The notes: generated by a model from the sequence alone, not told the origin. Shown: positions 42,217 through 52,332, counted from the stretch's first letter. The stretch: 64,000 bases of DNA from Rhodospirillaceae bacterium (GCA_002722095.1 PBKG01000002.1:245550-309549), one strand, 5' to 3'. A program made the numbers and translations.

Positions 42217-43736
42217 GTTGGCGGCGACGCGATGTGGTCGTCGGCGGGGCCGCGATGCTGGCCTATCTCGGCGGTGCGCGCATCGAAGCGGCACCGAAAT
42301 TCTCGGACAATCCTTTCAAGCTTGGCGTTGCCTCCGGTGAGCCAACACCGGATGGTGCCGTACTTTGGACCAGGCTTGCGCCCGAGCCGTTCGATGAAAT
42401 GAGCGGCATGACGCCGGCGCCGGTTGAGGTCGAATGGCAAGTCGCCTCGGACGAAGCCATGAGCAAGGTTGTCGCCAAAGGCAAGTCGATTGCCGATCCG
42501 GCGATGGGACATTCGGTCCATGTTGAAGTGGCGGGGCTGAAACCGCACCGGCACTATTGGTATCGCTTCCGTGCCGGTGGAGCGTTAAGTCCGGTCGGGC
42601 GAACGCGTACCTTGCCTGCCGTAGGCGCGTCCGCGGATGCAGCGCGTTTCGGGGTGGTTTCATGTCAAAAATACGAAGCCGGTTTTTATACCGGATTTCG
42701 TCATTTGGCCGACGAGGATATCGATCTTGTCATTCACCTCGGCGATTACATTTACGAAAAAAAGGGCAAGTTTAACGGCGTACGCACGCACCATGGGGGA
42801 ACCTGTTATACAGTGGAGCAATACCGAAAACGGTATGCCCAATACAAAATGGATGAAGATTTACAGGCGGCCCACGCGGCCCATCCTTGGGCTGTCGCCT
42901 TCGATGACCACGAATTGGCGAACGACTACGCGGGTGGCGATGAGGGTAATGGCGATCCCACCGACCCGATGACCGACCGGCGCATGGCCGCCTATCAGGC
43001 TTACTATGAGAACATGCCGCTCCGGCGCGCTTCGGTCCCCAATGGCGTGCATATGCAGTTATATCGGCGGCTCAAATTCGGAAACTTGCTAAGCGTTAAT
43101 ATGCTCGATACGCGCCAGAATCGTACCGAGCAACCGTGTTACGGAGGCAAGAAAGCCGAGCGTTGCGATGAAGTATTCGATCCCAAAGCAACAATACTGG
43201 GTGAGAAACAGGAGCGGTGGCTCTACGGCAGTTTGAGTGGTGCGCGGACACGGTGGAACGCGATGGCGCAACAGGTAATCGTAGCGCCCCGTCAATTGGT
43301 CGAGAACGGCTATAGCATGGACAAATGGGATGGCTACGATCACTCGCGGCGACGTCTGATAGAAGCGTTAGTCGAACGAAAGGTAACCAATCCGGTTATC
43401 CTGTCAGGCGACAACCATCGTCACTACGCGGCGGACCTTCATGCGAAGCCGGAGGACCAGGATTCGCCAACGGTTGCGACCGAATTTATCGGCGGCTCCA
43501 TCGCGTCGCGCGGCGACGGGTTTGCAATGACCAACTATGGGCGACGGGTTCTCGAGCTTAACCCGCATTTCAAGTATTTCTGTGATCAGCGGGGATATCT
43601 TCGGTGTACCGTAACACCAAGCGAATGGCGTACCGACTACCGAATTATGGACTATGTGGAACGGCGCGGCGCGCCGATCGAAACACGAGTCAGCTTTTTA
43701 GCCGAGCATGGTCAGGCCGGTGCGATAAAAGTCTGA
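42213..43736 (+). CDS. phoD: PhoD-family alkaline phosphatase/phosphodiesterase, Tat-exported
   Basis: 507-residue PhoD-like enzyme. GTG 42213 overlaps the previous stop (GTGA) and gives a twin-arginine signal SWRRRDVVVGGAAMLAYLGG, fitting for a metal-loaded periplasmic enzyme. PhoD domain signs: PFKLGVASGEPTPDGAVLWTRL, IHLGDYIYEKKG, AFDDHELANDYAGG, and ILSGDNHRHYAADL, carrying Asp/His/Asn metal ligands for Fe/Ca. It releases phosphate from organic esters. A Pho box was not identified, since the gene has no promoter of its own. Confidence 0.92.
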   Translation: MSWRRRDVVVGGAAMLAYLGGARIEAAPKFSDNPFKLGVASGEPTPDGAVLWTRLAPEPFDEMSGMTPAPVEVEWQVASDEAMSKVVAKGKSIADPAMGHSVHVEVAGLKPHRHYWYRFRAGGALSPVGRTRTLPAVGASADAARFGVVSCQKYEAGFYTGFRHLADEDIDLVIHLGDYIYEKKGKFNGVRTHHGGTCYTVEQYRKRYAQYKMDEDLQAAHAAHPWAVAFDDHELANDYAGGDEGNGDPTDPMTDRRMAAYQAYYENMPLRRASVPNGVHMQLYRRLKFGNLLSVNMLDTRQNRTEQPCYGGKKAERCDEVFDPKATILGEKQERWLYGSLSGARTRWNAMAQQVIVAPRQLVENGYSMDKWDGYDHSRRRLIEALVERKVTNPVILSGDNHRHYAADLHAKPEDQDSPTVATEFIGGSIASRGDGFAMTNYGRRVLELNPHFKYFCDQRGYLRCTVTPSEWRTDYRIMDYVERRGAPIETRVSFLAEHGQAGAIKV

Positions 43737-43794
43737 ATCGCCTGGTAGCTGATAGTTTGATGCAGTCGGCCTTCTGTAAGCCTGGTTGGTCTGG

Positions 43795-44553
43795 CTAGAA
43801 AGCGAACCGTCGCAAGCCGCCATCCACATGAATTACCTCACCATTGATATAACGCGCCAAGGGTGAGGCCAGGAACGTGATCAGATAGCCCATATCTTCC
43901 GGCTCACCGAAATAGCCGGCGGGGATATGCTCGTCGGCGAATGCGGCGCGCTCCTGAGGATCGGGGTGGACGCGCTCTACGATTTGCTCGCTCATGATCC
44001 GACCCGGCGGAAGGCTGTTGAAAGTAATCCCTTCGCGACCCAAGGCACGTGACATGCCCTTTGCCCAGGCATGAACCGCAGCCTTGGCAGAATTCGCAAC
44101 ATTGACGCCTTTCGGTTCGCTCGAGCCGGTGATGTTTATGACACGGCCGTATTTCTGTTCCCGCATCGAAGGCATGAAGGCCATGGTCAATCGCCGGAGT
44201 GCTTCGAAGTTGAGTGTCATGCCTTCGTCCCAGGCTTCGTCCCCCGTATCCCAAGGGATCGAACGCGAACCGCCGGCAGAATTGATCAGAATGTCGCAAT
44301 GTCCGAATGCCTCGAAAACCTGTGACGTGATTTTCTCCGGCGCATCCAGCGGCAATACGTCCTCGTTCACGATCAGTGGCCTGTCGTAGCCGTCCGCTTC
44401 TATTTCGTCGGCGAGTTCCTCTAGCAATTCCATGCGCCGCGCACAAATGGCGACTTTGCAGCCTTCGGCGGCGAGAATTTTAGCCGTCCCGCGGCCGATG
44501 CCGCGGCTGGCGCCGGTAACCAATGCGGGGCGTCCCGTCAATTGAAGATCCAT
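43795..44553 (-). CDS. SDR family protein lacking the usual catalytic Tyr (second case)
   Basis: 252-residue SDR: cofactor motif VTGASRGIGRG (residues 13-23), NSAGGSRS, and the Ser in NITGSSEPKG. The catalytic YxxxK is replaced: ANSAKAAVHAWAKG has Ala at the Tyr position. GGGAGAG precedes ATG 44553. Its C-terminus VIHVDGGLRRFAF is normal for the family. The same loss occurs in the SDR at 34923, but the two proteins are otherwise not close. Confidence 0.85.
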   Translation of the reverse strand: MDLQLTGRPALVTGASRGIGRGTAKILAAEGCKVAICARRMELLEELADEIEADGYDRPLIVNEDVLPLDAPEKITSQVFEAFGHCDILINSAGGSRSIPWDTGDEAWDEGMTLNFEALRRLTMAFMPSMREQKYGRVINITGSSEPKGVNVANSAKAAVHAWAKGMSRALGREGITFNSLPPGRIMSEQIVERVHPDPQERAAFADEHIPAGYFGEPEDMGYLITFLASPLARYINGEVIHVDGGLRRFAF

Positions 44554-44636
44554 CGATCTCTCCCTTGTATGATTATTAGCGGGAAGGTTTAAATAGCGAC
44601 GAATTCATTGACAAGAGAGCGACCGGAGTAAGCTAG

Positions 44637-46106
44637 ATGCCGAGCCCCGCCAATTTGATCTTTTTTCTATCCGACAACCATTCGCGCACGATGCTCCGCA
44701 GCTTCGGTCATCCATATGTCGAAACGCCGACTATGGACAAAATCGCCGAACGTGGCGTGAAATTTACCAACGCTTATTGCGCGAGCCCGCTCTGTTGTCC
44801 GTCACGGGCGGCGCTGGCGACTGGGCGGTATCCGCATCAAAGTGGTTACTGGGACAATGCCCTCGCCTACGATGGCAAGTTTCCGACCTGGCATGGTCGG
44901 GTTCGAGACCAGGATTGCACCTCTATTTCGATCGGCAAGCTCCATTATGTTTCCGGCGAAAACGACAATGGTTTCAGCGAAGAAATCCTGCCGATGCATA
45001 TCATCGAAGGGAAGGGCGCGTTGATTAGCCTTCTGCGCGCAACACCCGACGGAGTGCCTCCGCGCAAAGGCCCCCGCGACATGTATGCCAATTCCGGGAT
45101 CGGCGAAGCGGACTACCAGCGCTACGACCGTGACGTTACAAAGGCCACCATCGACTGGCTTGGGGCGCATGCGAAAGGTCGTGACAAACCATTTGTTCTT
45201 TTCGTGTCCTATGCCAGTCCGCATCCGCCATTTGCGGTGCCGGATAGGTTGTTCGACAAATACCCGCCGGACAAAATGCCTTTGCCGGTGCAATGGAGCC
45301 ACAATGAACGGCCCGATCATCCGGCGATCGCGCACATCCGTTCGCAAGATAATTTTGAAGACCCTATTACCGAAGAGTATGTGCGTCAGGTTGCGGCTGG
45401 TTACTGCGGCCTGGTGACTCATCTCGACGAACAGATGGGCGAGGTGATGAAAGTGGTCGAAGAGCTGGGGCTGCTCGAAGATACGCGTATTCTTTACACG
45501 AGTGACCATGGCGAGGCGGCGGGTAATCATTGTCTTTTCGGCAAGTCTAATCTCTACGAACATTCGCTTGGTGTGCCGATTGTCATGTCGGGCCCCGATA
45601 TCACGCCCGGCAGCACCGTCACGCAAATCGCCTCCCATGTGGATCTTTTCCCAACCATCGTTGAAGCGCTGGGATGCGAGTTGTCGGAGGCGGATGCAGA
45701 TTTGCCCGGGCAATCGCTTTGGCCGGCGATTGCGGGAGAGGATTCAAACGCGCTCGGCTTCGGCGAAGTGCACGTGCAATCGACCCGCAACGCCGCTTTT
45801 ATGTTACGCGCTGGAGACGACAAACTGATTTATCATGTCGATGCGCCAAACCAGTTTTTCGATCTTGCCTCGGATCCTCAAGAGACACGTGATCTGATTG
45901 ATACCCCGCACGGGGAAGCCCGGGCTGCGGCGCTTGAGGAAACACTGCGGACGATGCTTGATCCCGAGGAAACCGATCGTCGTTGCAAGACGGATCAACT
46001 GGCGCACGCGGAACGGATGGGTGGTGAGGATCAAATCCGCAACCGCGGCACCTTCAATTACACACCGGTGCCCGGCGATCCTTTGAATATGGAGACCGTT
46101 TCTTAG
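44637..46106 (+). CDS. Type I sulfatase (choline-sulfatase-like)
   Basis: 489-residue sulfatase. The CxPSR signature is CCPSR at residues 53-57, so Cys53 should be converted to formylglycine by a maturase not seen here. Other blocks: LSDNHSRTMLRSFGHP at the N-terminus, SYASPHPPFAVP, YTSDHGEAAGNHCLFGKSNLYEHSLGVPI with metal Asp/His. No signal peptide is seen, so it is cytoplasmic and would act on an imported sulfate ester, as choline sulfatase does. Its stop overlaps that of the convergent kinase gene. Substrate not identified. Confidence 0.9.
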   Translation: MPSPANLIFFLSDNHSRTMLRSFGHPYVETPTMDKIAERGVKFTNAYCASPLCCPSRAALATGRYPHQSGYWDNALAYDGKFPTWHGRVRDQDCTSISIGKLHYVSGENDNGFSEEILPMHIIEGKGALISLLRATPDGVPPRKGPRDMYANSGIGEADYQRYDRDVTKATIDWLGAHAKGRDKPFVLFVSYASPHPPFAVPDRLFDKYPPDKMPLPVQWSHNERPDHPAIAHIRSQDNFEDPITEEYVRQVAAGYCGLVTHLDEQMGEVMKVVEELGLLEDTRILYTSDHGEAAGNHCLFGKSNLYEHSLGVPIVMSGPDITPGSTVTQIASHVDLFPTIVEALGCELSEADADLPGQSLWPAIAGEDSNALGFGEVHVQSTRNAAFMLRAGDDKLIYHVDAPNQFFDLASDPQETRDLIDTPHGEARAAALEETLRTMLDPEETDRRCKTDQLAHAERMGGEDQIRNRGTFNYTPVPGDPLNMETVS

Positions 46107-47803
46107 GTGGTTGCCAACACCTGGTCGTCGTCGTTGACGGAAACCGGTGGCACTTGTTCGGCAGGTAGTGTGATGATGAACTCCGCCCCGGCATCCGGTG
46201 CGGTTTCGAGTTTTATTTCGCCACCGATCAACTGAGTGAAATGCTGGGCGATAGTTAGGCCGAGGCCGGTTCCTCGATGTTCCCGGTTTGCCTCCGTGTC
46301 CGCTTGAACGAATGCATCGAACACACGGTCTGCTTCTTCCGGTGACATGCCGATACCCGTGTCGCTGACAGCGAGTTCCACTTCGCTTCCCTGCTCATCG
46401 GGTATGCGTCGCGCAGCAAGGCGGATTAATCCTTCTTCGGTAAACTTGGCCGCATTACCAAGCAAATTCAGCAAAACCTGGCGAAGTTTGACCCTGTCAG
46501 TTCTGAGCGTTCCGATCTCAGTGGTAATTTCGATTTCGAGATGATTGTCGTTAACTTCCATCAATTGCGTGGCGATACCGCGAATCTCTTCGACCAGCTG
46601 CTCGAAATCGAATTCCTCGATTTCGAGTTCCATTTTGCCGGCCTCGATTTTTGCAATGTCGAGCATCGAATTGACTATTTCTAACTGTTGGGTGGCGGCG
46701 TCGTGGATAAAACCGAGTTGCTCCTGTGCTTCCTTGGGATCGTTGTCGAGGCCCTTTTTCATCAAAACGTCGCTGAACCCCAGAATAAGATTGAGCGGTG
46801 TCTTGAGTTCGTGGCTGACTGTCGCAATAAGCGCGGTGTTAACGTTATCACCGGCGGCATTTTTCCGTTCATCTGTTGCGTCAGGCATCTCGAGTTGTGG
46901 TTCGGCATCATCGTCTTCGTACCGGCCGGCCGCGCGGTAGGCGCGTTTGAGGGACAAAGCCGCAACCGCCGAGATTAAGACAACTAAACCTGCTGCAACC
47001 AGAAAGACCGTATTCAGCAAAGGCTGTGACGGACTTTCGACAGCATAATATAGGCGTGCGATGGTTTGTCCGCTCGGCGCAGTCAAGGTGATCGAAGGTT
47101 GTTTTAAATCGTTCGCTCGCGGCGTAAATCCGAGATAGGCCAAATCGTATGATTTTCTAAGTCTCTCGAGTGCGGTCTTGGTTAAATCGCGCCAAAGCAA
47201 CAGCGTCGGCCGGCTTCGACGAACGAGCTGTTCCGCAGTTGGTTTTCGGGGGGTAATTGCACTTGCAGCGACGACCCGCACCTTGCTGTTTATTTTGACG
47301 AAACCTAATGCAGCGGTAGGTTCGCGCATCGACGCGTCGCGTGCTTGTTGAACCAAAACACGAATATCGTTCGGCATGTTTTGCAGCGGCTGGGGTAGGA
47401 TGCGACGACCGAATCGAAAGCCTACGACGGAGGCGCCGCTAGCGCCGTAAACGGCGCTAAAATTGATCTTGTCGGTTTTATGGATGTTGTAGCCGATATT
47501 GTCCTTGGCCCAGCGAGGATTGAAATTTCGCTCGATATTTTCGACCGTCGGATCGGACCAACTTAGTTCATATGCAAGTCGTGAGACTTGGCGGGTAACG
47601 CTAGCTAGAGCTGCATCTGCTAGGTTCTTGGCGTGATCTTTGCCGACAACGATCTTGTTCTCAGCGTCGCGATAGGCAAAGAAGGCGAGGGTACCGAGTC
47701 CAATTACCACCAAAACTACCAACAGCCAGACGCTGCGCCGCCGTGCTTTAGTAGCGGCGCGGTTTGGCGATTGGTCATCAAAATTGTTTTCGTCGTCCAG
47801 CAT
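46103..47803 (-). CDS. Membrane sensor histidine kinase (orphan)
   Basis: 566 residues. Membrane helix at 24-43, periplasmic sensor domain about 47-260 (CHASE4-like in position and length), second membrane helix about 262-285, a short linker, HisKA domain with phospho-acceptor His331 in ATVSHELKTPLNLILGF, and HATPase_c domain with LNLLGNAAKFTEEG (N box), SDTGIGMS (G1) and GTGLGLTIAQHF (G2). No receiver domain is attached and no response regulator lies nearby. A CtrA-type site at 47920-47934, about 120 bases upstream, suggests a cell-cycle-linked kinase (inference). The ligand is unknown. Confidence 0.9.
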   Translation of the reverse strand: MLDDENNFDDQSPNRAATKARRRSVWLLVVLVVIGLGTLAFFAYRDAENKIVVGKDHAKNLADAALASVTRQVSRLAYELSWSDPTVENIERNFNPRWAKDNIGYNIHKTDKINFSAVYGASGASVVGFRFGRRILPQPLQNMPNDIRVLVQQARDASMREPTAALGFVKINSKVRVVAASAITPRKPTAEQLVRRSRPTLLLWRDLTKTALERLRKSYDLAYLGFTPRANDLKQPSITLTAPSGQTIARLYYAVESPSQPLLNTVFLVAAGLVVLISAVAALSLKRAYRAAGRYEDDDAEPQLEMPDATDERKNAAGDNVNTALIATVSHELKTPLNLILGFSDVLMKKGLDNDPKEAQEQLGFIHDAATQQLEIVNSMLDIAKIEAGKMELEIEEFDFEQLVEEIRGIATQLMEVNDNHLEIEITTEIGTLRTDRVKLRQVLLNLLGNAAKFTEEGLIRLAARRIPDEQGSEVELAVSDTGIGMSPEEADRVFDAFVQADTEANREHRGTGLGLTIAQHFTQLIGGEIKLETAPDAGAEFIITLPAEQVPPVSVNDDDQVLATT

Positions 47804-48277
47804 AATTCTCGCAATTTGCAGGGATTGTTCAGTTGTTTTTGTTGGTCATATCGCTAATCGAAGCAATAATCCACGAATTTATCTAAAATTGTTTACAACT
47901 AATTATGACAATATGCTGGTTAAGATAAGATTAACAATGGAAATTTTTTGCGAGTGATTTGCGGTCCGACTTGAGAAGTATGGAAAATGGTAGCGAATTT
48001 TAAGTACCGATTGGTCGCACTCCGGTAAGCACCTGAGTTTAATACAGGAATCCTGCGAGTTTTTTTTAAGGTACCTAATTGGGAGACCGTGAATTAGCGG
48101 AACCCTGTTTCGCCGTGAATGTCGCGGGTGACCGCAATTTGTGCGACATCTCACCTCTTGCGTGAGCGAGGCGGTTCGGTCAATATCGCCGCCAATCGGG
48201 CGGGGCAACCGCCAGCTCATTTTTAAAGCAATCCGGTGCGCGTGGCGCGCCGGTGGCATTTCGGGGAGGATTTCTCT
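47804..48277. other. Divergent promoter region between kinase and 3-hydroxyacyl-CoA dehydrogenase genes
   Basis: 474 bases without a convincing gene; a 118-codon minus-strand frame over 47903-48259 has no ribosome-binding site or family likeness. The first half is AT-rich and holds the CtrA-type site. Confidence 0.6.
47920..47934. promoter_or_regulatory. CtrA-type site TTAA-N7-TTAA upstream of the kinase
   Basis: TTAA at 47920-47923 and TTAA at 47931-47934 with exactly seven bases between; on the minus strand one half extends to TTAACC. It lies 117 bases before the kinase start. Confidence 0.45.
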
Positions 48278-49804
48278 GTGGCAGTAGATGCGAGCAAAGA
48301 AGATTTGCTAATCGGCGTTTGTGGCGCTGGAGCAATGGGACGTGGAATCGTGCAGGTGGCGGCTGCCGGTGGCGTCAACGTTCGGGTTTTCGATATCGAT
48401 CAAGATCAGCTTCAGGACGCGGTCAATTTCATCGACAACATGCTGGGGCGTGCGGTCGAAAAAGGCCGAATGGAAGAGGATGCGCATAAAGCTGCGATGG
48501 GCCGGATCGAAATGGTCGACAGTATGGCGGGCTTCGGCGATTGCGAGATCGTTATCGAAGCTGCGACGGAAAATCTCGAAATCAAAAAGAAAATCTTTGC
48601 CGAGATCGAAAGCAATGTTGCTGACGGTGCGATCATCGCGACCAATACATCATCGCTTTCGGTGACCACCATCGCCTCTGCCTGCGAAAAGCCGGAGCGG
48701 ATCGCCGGGTTTCATTTCTTCAACCCGGTACCGTTAATGCGGTTGGTCGAGGTGATCGATGGCGTGTTAACCGAGCCTTGGGTCGGCGATCAGCTGATGA
48801 CTTTGGGCGCGCGTATGACCCGCGAACCCGTGCGTCTCAAGGATGCGCCGGGCTTTCTCGTCAATCAGGTTGGGCGCGGTTACAACGTTGAAACTCAACA
48901 TTTGCAGGCGGAATGCGTCGGTGAATTCGCCGATCTCGACAGAATTCTCCGCGAAGGTGCCGGTTTCCGTATGGGGCCGTTCGAGTTGATGGATTTGACC
49001 GGTCTTGACGTGACTCACCCAGCGTCTGAGTTGATTTACCGGCAATTCTTCGATGAACCCCGCTATCGACCGTCATCGGTTATGCAATCGCGTATGGAGG
49101 CGGGAATTCTCGGCCGTAAAACCGGGCGTGGGTATTATCGCTATGAAGAAGGCAAGAAAGTCGAGCCCGAGGCTAAGCCAGTTCCTGATTATGACGGTCG
49201 TGCGGTCTGGGTCAGCAAAGCCGAACCCGATGGCCATGCAGCGTTGAGCGAAGTTGTCGCCAATTGCGGCGCTCAGATCGACAATGGCGATGCGCCCGGC
49301 GCAGATTCGTTAATTTTGGTTACGCCGGTAGGGCAGGAAGTGACCCAGGCGGCGGTTGAGCAAGGATTGGACGCGACCCGTACGCTCGGTGTCGACTACC
49401 TCGTAGGTCTCGGATCGCATCGCACCATAGCCACAAACCCGGCCACGAAAGCCGAATATCGCGATTCCGCCCTTGGTTTGTTGAATGCCGATGATGTCGG
49501 GGCCACGGTCGTGCGCGATTGTCCGGCTTTTGTTTGCCAGCGGGTGCTCTCGACCATCTGTAATATCGGTTGCCAGATCGCCCAACTCGGTACCGCGGAG
49601 CCCGAAGATATCGACAAGGCGGTCGTATTGGGGTTGAATTATCCGAGTGGCCCGCTGACTTTCGGCGAAACGCTCGGGCCGAAGAATGTTTTGCGGATTC
49701 TAGAGGGGCTTTATGCGTCCTACGGTGATCCGCGTTATCGGCCAAGCCCGTGGCTCCGCCGTCGTGCGATGCTAGGCTTGTCGCTGTTCGATACTGAAAT
49801 TTGA
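48278..49804 (+). CDS. 3-hydroxyacyl-CoA dehydrogenase, two-module PaaH/PaaC type
   Basis: 508-residue NAD-dependent enzyme. GTG 48278 is chosen because GGGGAGG lies eight bases upstream; GTG 48236 lacks such a site. N-terminal Rossmann motif GVCGAGAMGRGIVQVAA, then ATNTSSLSVTTIA, the catalytic HFFNPVPLMRLVEVI, and DAPGFLVNQVGRGY. The C-terminal third repeats the 3HCDH C-domain (VCQRVLSTICNIGCQIAQ, NYPSGPLTFGE), as in PaaH-like proteins of about 500 residues. It acts after glutaryl- or adipyl-CoA oxidation and precedes a thiolase by 36 bases. Confidence 0.92.
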   Translation: MAVDASKEDLLIGVCGAGAMGRGIVQVAAAGGVNVRVFDIDQDQLQDAVNFIDNMLGRAVEKGRMEEDAHKAAMGRIEMVDSMAGFGDCEIVIEAATENLEIKKKIFAEIESNVADGAIIATNTSSLSVTTIASACEKPERIAGFHFFNPVPLMRLVEVIDGVLTEPWVGDQLMTLGARMTREPVRLKDAPGFLVNQVGRGYNVETQHLQAECVGEFADLDRILREGAGFRMGPFELMDLTGLDVTHPASELIYRQFFDEPRYRPSSVMQSRMEAGILGRKTGRGYYRYEEGKKVEPEAKPVPDYDGRAVWVSKAEPDGHAALSEVVANCGAQIDNGDAPGADSLILVTPVGQEVTQAAVEQGLDATRTLGVDYLVGLGSHRTIATNPATKAEYRDSALGLLNADDVGATVVRDCPAFVCQRVLSTICNIGCQIAQLGTAEPEDIDKAVVLGLNYPSGPLTFGETLGPKNVLRILEGLYASYGDPRYRPSPWLRRRAMLGLSLFDTEI

Positions 49805-49840
49805 CCAGGTTGGAACTTTTACGAATAGAGGAACGAAACA

Positions 49841-51049
49841 ATGTTGGATGCATATATTTATGACGGTAAACGCACCCCCTTCGGGCGGTTCGGCGGCTCG
49901 CTTTCGTCGGTGCGGCCGGACGACCTATTGGGATCGGTAATCAAGTCTATTGTCGACGACAATCCGGTTGATGCGGATGAGATTGACGACGTTTATATCG
50001 GTTGCGGAAACCAGGGCGGTGAGGATTCTCGCTGTGTCGCTCGGCATGCGGCGTTATCCGCAGGATTGCCGATCACGACACCAGGTGTTGTGTTCCAACG
50101 TAATTGCGCCAGCGGTCTTACCGCCGTTTCGACGGCGGCCCAATCGGTCACCGTCGGCGAAGGCGATTTCTTTATCGCCGGTGGTGTGGAAAGCATGAGC
50201 CGTGCACCGTTCGTTTTCGGCAAGGCGGATACTGCCTTTAGTCGTCAAATGAACGTCTTCGACAGCACCATCGGGTCGCGCTTCCCGAACAAGAAGATTG
50301 TCGATCAGTATGGTGACGACCCGATGCCCCAGACTGCGGATAATCTGGCCGAGGAATTTCAGATCACCCGTGAGGAAGCGGATACGTTCGCGCTAACGTC
50401 GCAGAACAATTATGAAGCGGCCGAGAAAGACGGATTTTTTAAAGATGAGATCGATCCGGTCGTCTACGACGGCGGCCGCAAGGTGGGCGAAGTTACCGTA
50501 AGCGACGACGAACATCCGCGCCGTGGCTCCACCATGGAAGGTCTTGCAAAACTGCGCGTTCTTAACGATGGCGGCGTTACCACCGCGGGCAATGCTTCAG
50601 GCGTGAATGATGGGGCGGTTGCGATGATCGTAGGGTCCCGCAAACTCGGTGAGAAAACCGGCATGAAGCCGATCGCACGTATCATCTCCAGTGCCTCTGC
50701 GGGTGTCGAGCCACGCATCATGGGCTTCGGTCCGGTACCTGCGTCGCAAAAAGCGCTCGATCGCGCCGGTCTCGAATTGAAAGACATGGATGTGATCGAA
50801 ATTAACGAAGCATTCGCCGCCCAAGTGTTGGCGTGCCTTCGTGGCTTCAACGTACCGCTGGATGACGCCCGGGTGAATCCGAATGGTGGCGCCATCGCAG
50901 TTGGGCATCCGCTTGGCGCTTCTGGTCCCCGTATCGCCTTGACCGCCGCGCGCGAATTGCAGCGCCAGGGTGGCAAGTATGCATTGGTCAGCCTTTGCGT
51001 CGGCGTCGGCCAAGGTGCCGCGATGATCATGGAGCGTTGCGAAGACTAG
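49841..51049 (+). CDS. Acetyl-CoA acetyltransferase / 3-oxoacyl-CoA thiolase
   Basis: 402-residue thiolase. Acyl-accepting Cys89 in RNCASGLTAV, catalytic His in NPNGGAIAVGHPLGASGPRI and C-terminal Cys in SLCVGVGQG are all present; NEAFAAQVLACL is the NEAFA motif. Sequence flavour is close to PcaF/PaaJ-type thiolases but acetoacetyl-CoA cleavage is equally possible. AGAGGA precedes ATG 49841. With the neighbouring dehydrogenases it completes conversion of C4/C6 acyl-CoA to acetyl-CoA. Confidence 0.93.
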   Translation: MLDAYIYDGKRTPFGRFGGSLSSVRPDDLLGSVIKSIVDDNPVDADEIDDVYIGCGNQGGEDSRCVARHAALSAGLPITTPGVVFQRNCASGLTAVSTAAQSVTVGEGDFFIAGGVESMSRAPFVFGKADTAFSRQMNVFDSTIGSRFPNKKIVDQYGDDPMPQTADNLAEEFQITREEADTFALTSQNNYEAAEKDGFFKDEIDPVVYDGGRKVGEVTVSDDEHPRRGSTMEGLAKLRVLNDGGVTTAGNASGVNDGAVAMIVGSRKLGEKTGMKPIARIISSASAGVEPRIMGFGPVPASQKALDRAGLELKDMDVIEINEAFAAQVLACLRGFNVPLDDARVNPNGGAIAVGHPLGASGPRIALTAARELQRQGGKYALVSLCVGVGQGAAMIMERCED

Positions 51050-51054
51050 CAATT

Positions 51055-51079
51055 TTCGAAGGTTCTTCGGACCTTCGAA
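51055..51079. terminator. Hairpin after the thiolase gene
   Basis: TTCGAAGGT (51055-51063) and ACCTTCGAA (51071-51079) form a perfect 9-bp stem with loop TCTTCGG (contains a stable TTCG-like turn). It is followed by TTAAAAATT rather than a clean T-run; it may terminate or partly separate the thiolase from glutaryl-CoA dehydrogenase expression. Confidence 0.55.
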
Positions 51080-51152
51080 TTAAAAATTTAGGCGGCCTCG
51101 ATCCCGGCATGCGCTAGGATGAGGCCGTCTTTCATTCGAGGAACCTATCACC

Positions 51153-52328
51153 ATGGCCAACAAATTTGCCTGGGACGACGCACTTCTGCTGGAAGAGCAG
51201 TTGAGCGAGGAAGAGCGCCAAATTCGCGATTCCGTTCGAGATTTTGCGGAAACGGAATTGATGCCGAGGATATTGGATTGGAACAGACACGAGAATTTCG
51301 ATCCCGATATCATGAAGGAATTCGGTTCACTGGGTATTCTGGGCGCAACGATCCCCGACTATGGATGTGCGGGTATCGGGCGCGTTGCGTACGGATTGGT
51401 GTGCCGCGAATTGGAGCGCATCGACACGGCATTTCGCTCGGCCGTCGGTGTGCAGACCGGGCTCGCCATGTCGGCAATATATGATTTCGGTTCAGACGAA
51501 CAAAAAGAACGTTTTTTGCCCGGCATGCGCGATGGCGAATTGATCGGTTGTTTTGGCCTGACCGAGCCCGACCATGGATCGGATGCCGGCGCAATGAAAT
51601 CCCGAGCGGTTTCTTGCGATGGTGGCTACAAGCTCAAAGGTACGAAAATGTGGATCACCCATTCTCCGGTGGCCCATGTCTTTGTGGTTTGGGCAAAAGA
51701 CGATGAGGGTAGGATCGGCGGGTTCATACTGGAACGCGGGATGGACGGACTAGAGGCGCCGAAGATCGAAGGCAAATTCGGTGTTCGCGCGTCGCCAACC
51801 GGCTTTATCATGATGGACGACGTTTTCGTCCCATCGGAAAACCGCATGCCCGAAGCACAAGGACTCGGTGCACCCCTGGCCTGTCTCAACAATGCGCGTT
51901 TCGGGATTTGCTGGGGGGCGCTGGGAGCGGCGGAGTTTTGTTGGCACGCAACTAGGCAGTACGTGCTCGACCGTGAACAGTTTGGTCGGCCGCTTGCCGC
52001 CAATCAGCTAATTCAGAAGAAGCTTGCGGACATGCAGACCGAAATTACCATCGGCCTTCAGGCTGCTCTTCGTGTCAGTCGACTCGCTGATGAAGGAAAG
52101 GCGACGCCGGAAATGATCAGCCTCGTGAAACGTAATTCCACTGGCAAGGCGTTGGATATTGTTCGCCTTTGTCGCGACATGCACGGCGGCAACGGAATCA
52201 CCGACGAGTATCACATCATCCGTCACCTGGGAAATATGGAAGTGATTAACACTTTGGAGGGCACTGCCGATATCCATGCACTTATTCTTGGGCGCGCCCA
52301 GACGGGGATCCAGGCGTTTACGGGGTAG
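51153..52328 (+). CDS. gcdH: Glutaryl-CoA dehydrogenase
   Basis: 391-residue decarboxylating acyl-CoA dehydrogenase turning glutaryl-CoA into crotonyl-CoA. The C-terminal block [20 protein letters not shown] followed by [21 protein letters not shown], with the catalytic Glu in LEGT, is the GCDH signature. FAD loop [15 protein letters not shown] and [19 protein letters not shown] are typical. Final step enzyme of lysine, tryptophan or glutarate breakdown; together with the upstream 3-hydroxyacyl-CoA dehydrogenase and thiolase it leads to two acetyl-CoA, lacking only an enoyl-CoA hydratase in this window. Confidence 0.93.
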   Translation: MANKFAWDDALLLEEQLSEEERQIRDSVRDFAETELMPRILDWNRHENFDPDIMKEFGSLGILGATIPDYGCAGIGRVAYGLVCRELERIDTAFRSAVGVQTGLAMSAIYDFGSDEQKERFLPGMRDGELIGCFGLTEPDHGSDAGAMKSRAVSCDGGYKLKGTKMWITHSPVAHVFVVWAKDDEGRIGGFILERGMDGLEAPKIEGKFGVRASPTGFIMMDDVFVPSENRMPEAQGLGAPLACLNNARFGICWGALGAAEFCWHATRQYVLDREQFGRPLAANQLIQKKLADMQTEITIGLQAALRVSRLADEGKATPEMISLVKRNSTGKALDIVRLCRDMHGGNGITDEYHIIRHLGNMEVINTLEGTADIHALILGRAQTGIQAFTG

Positions 52329-52332
52329 GGTC

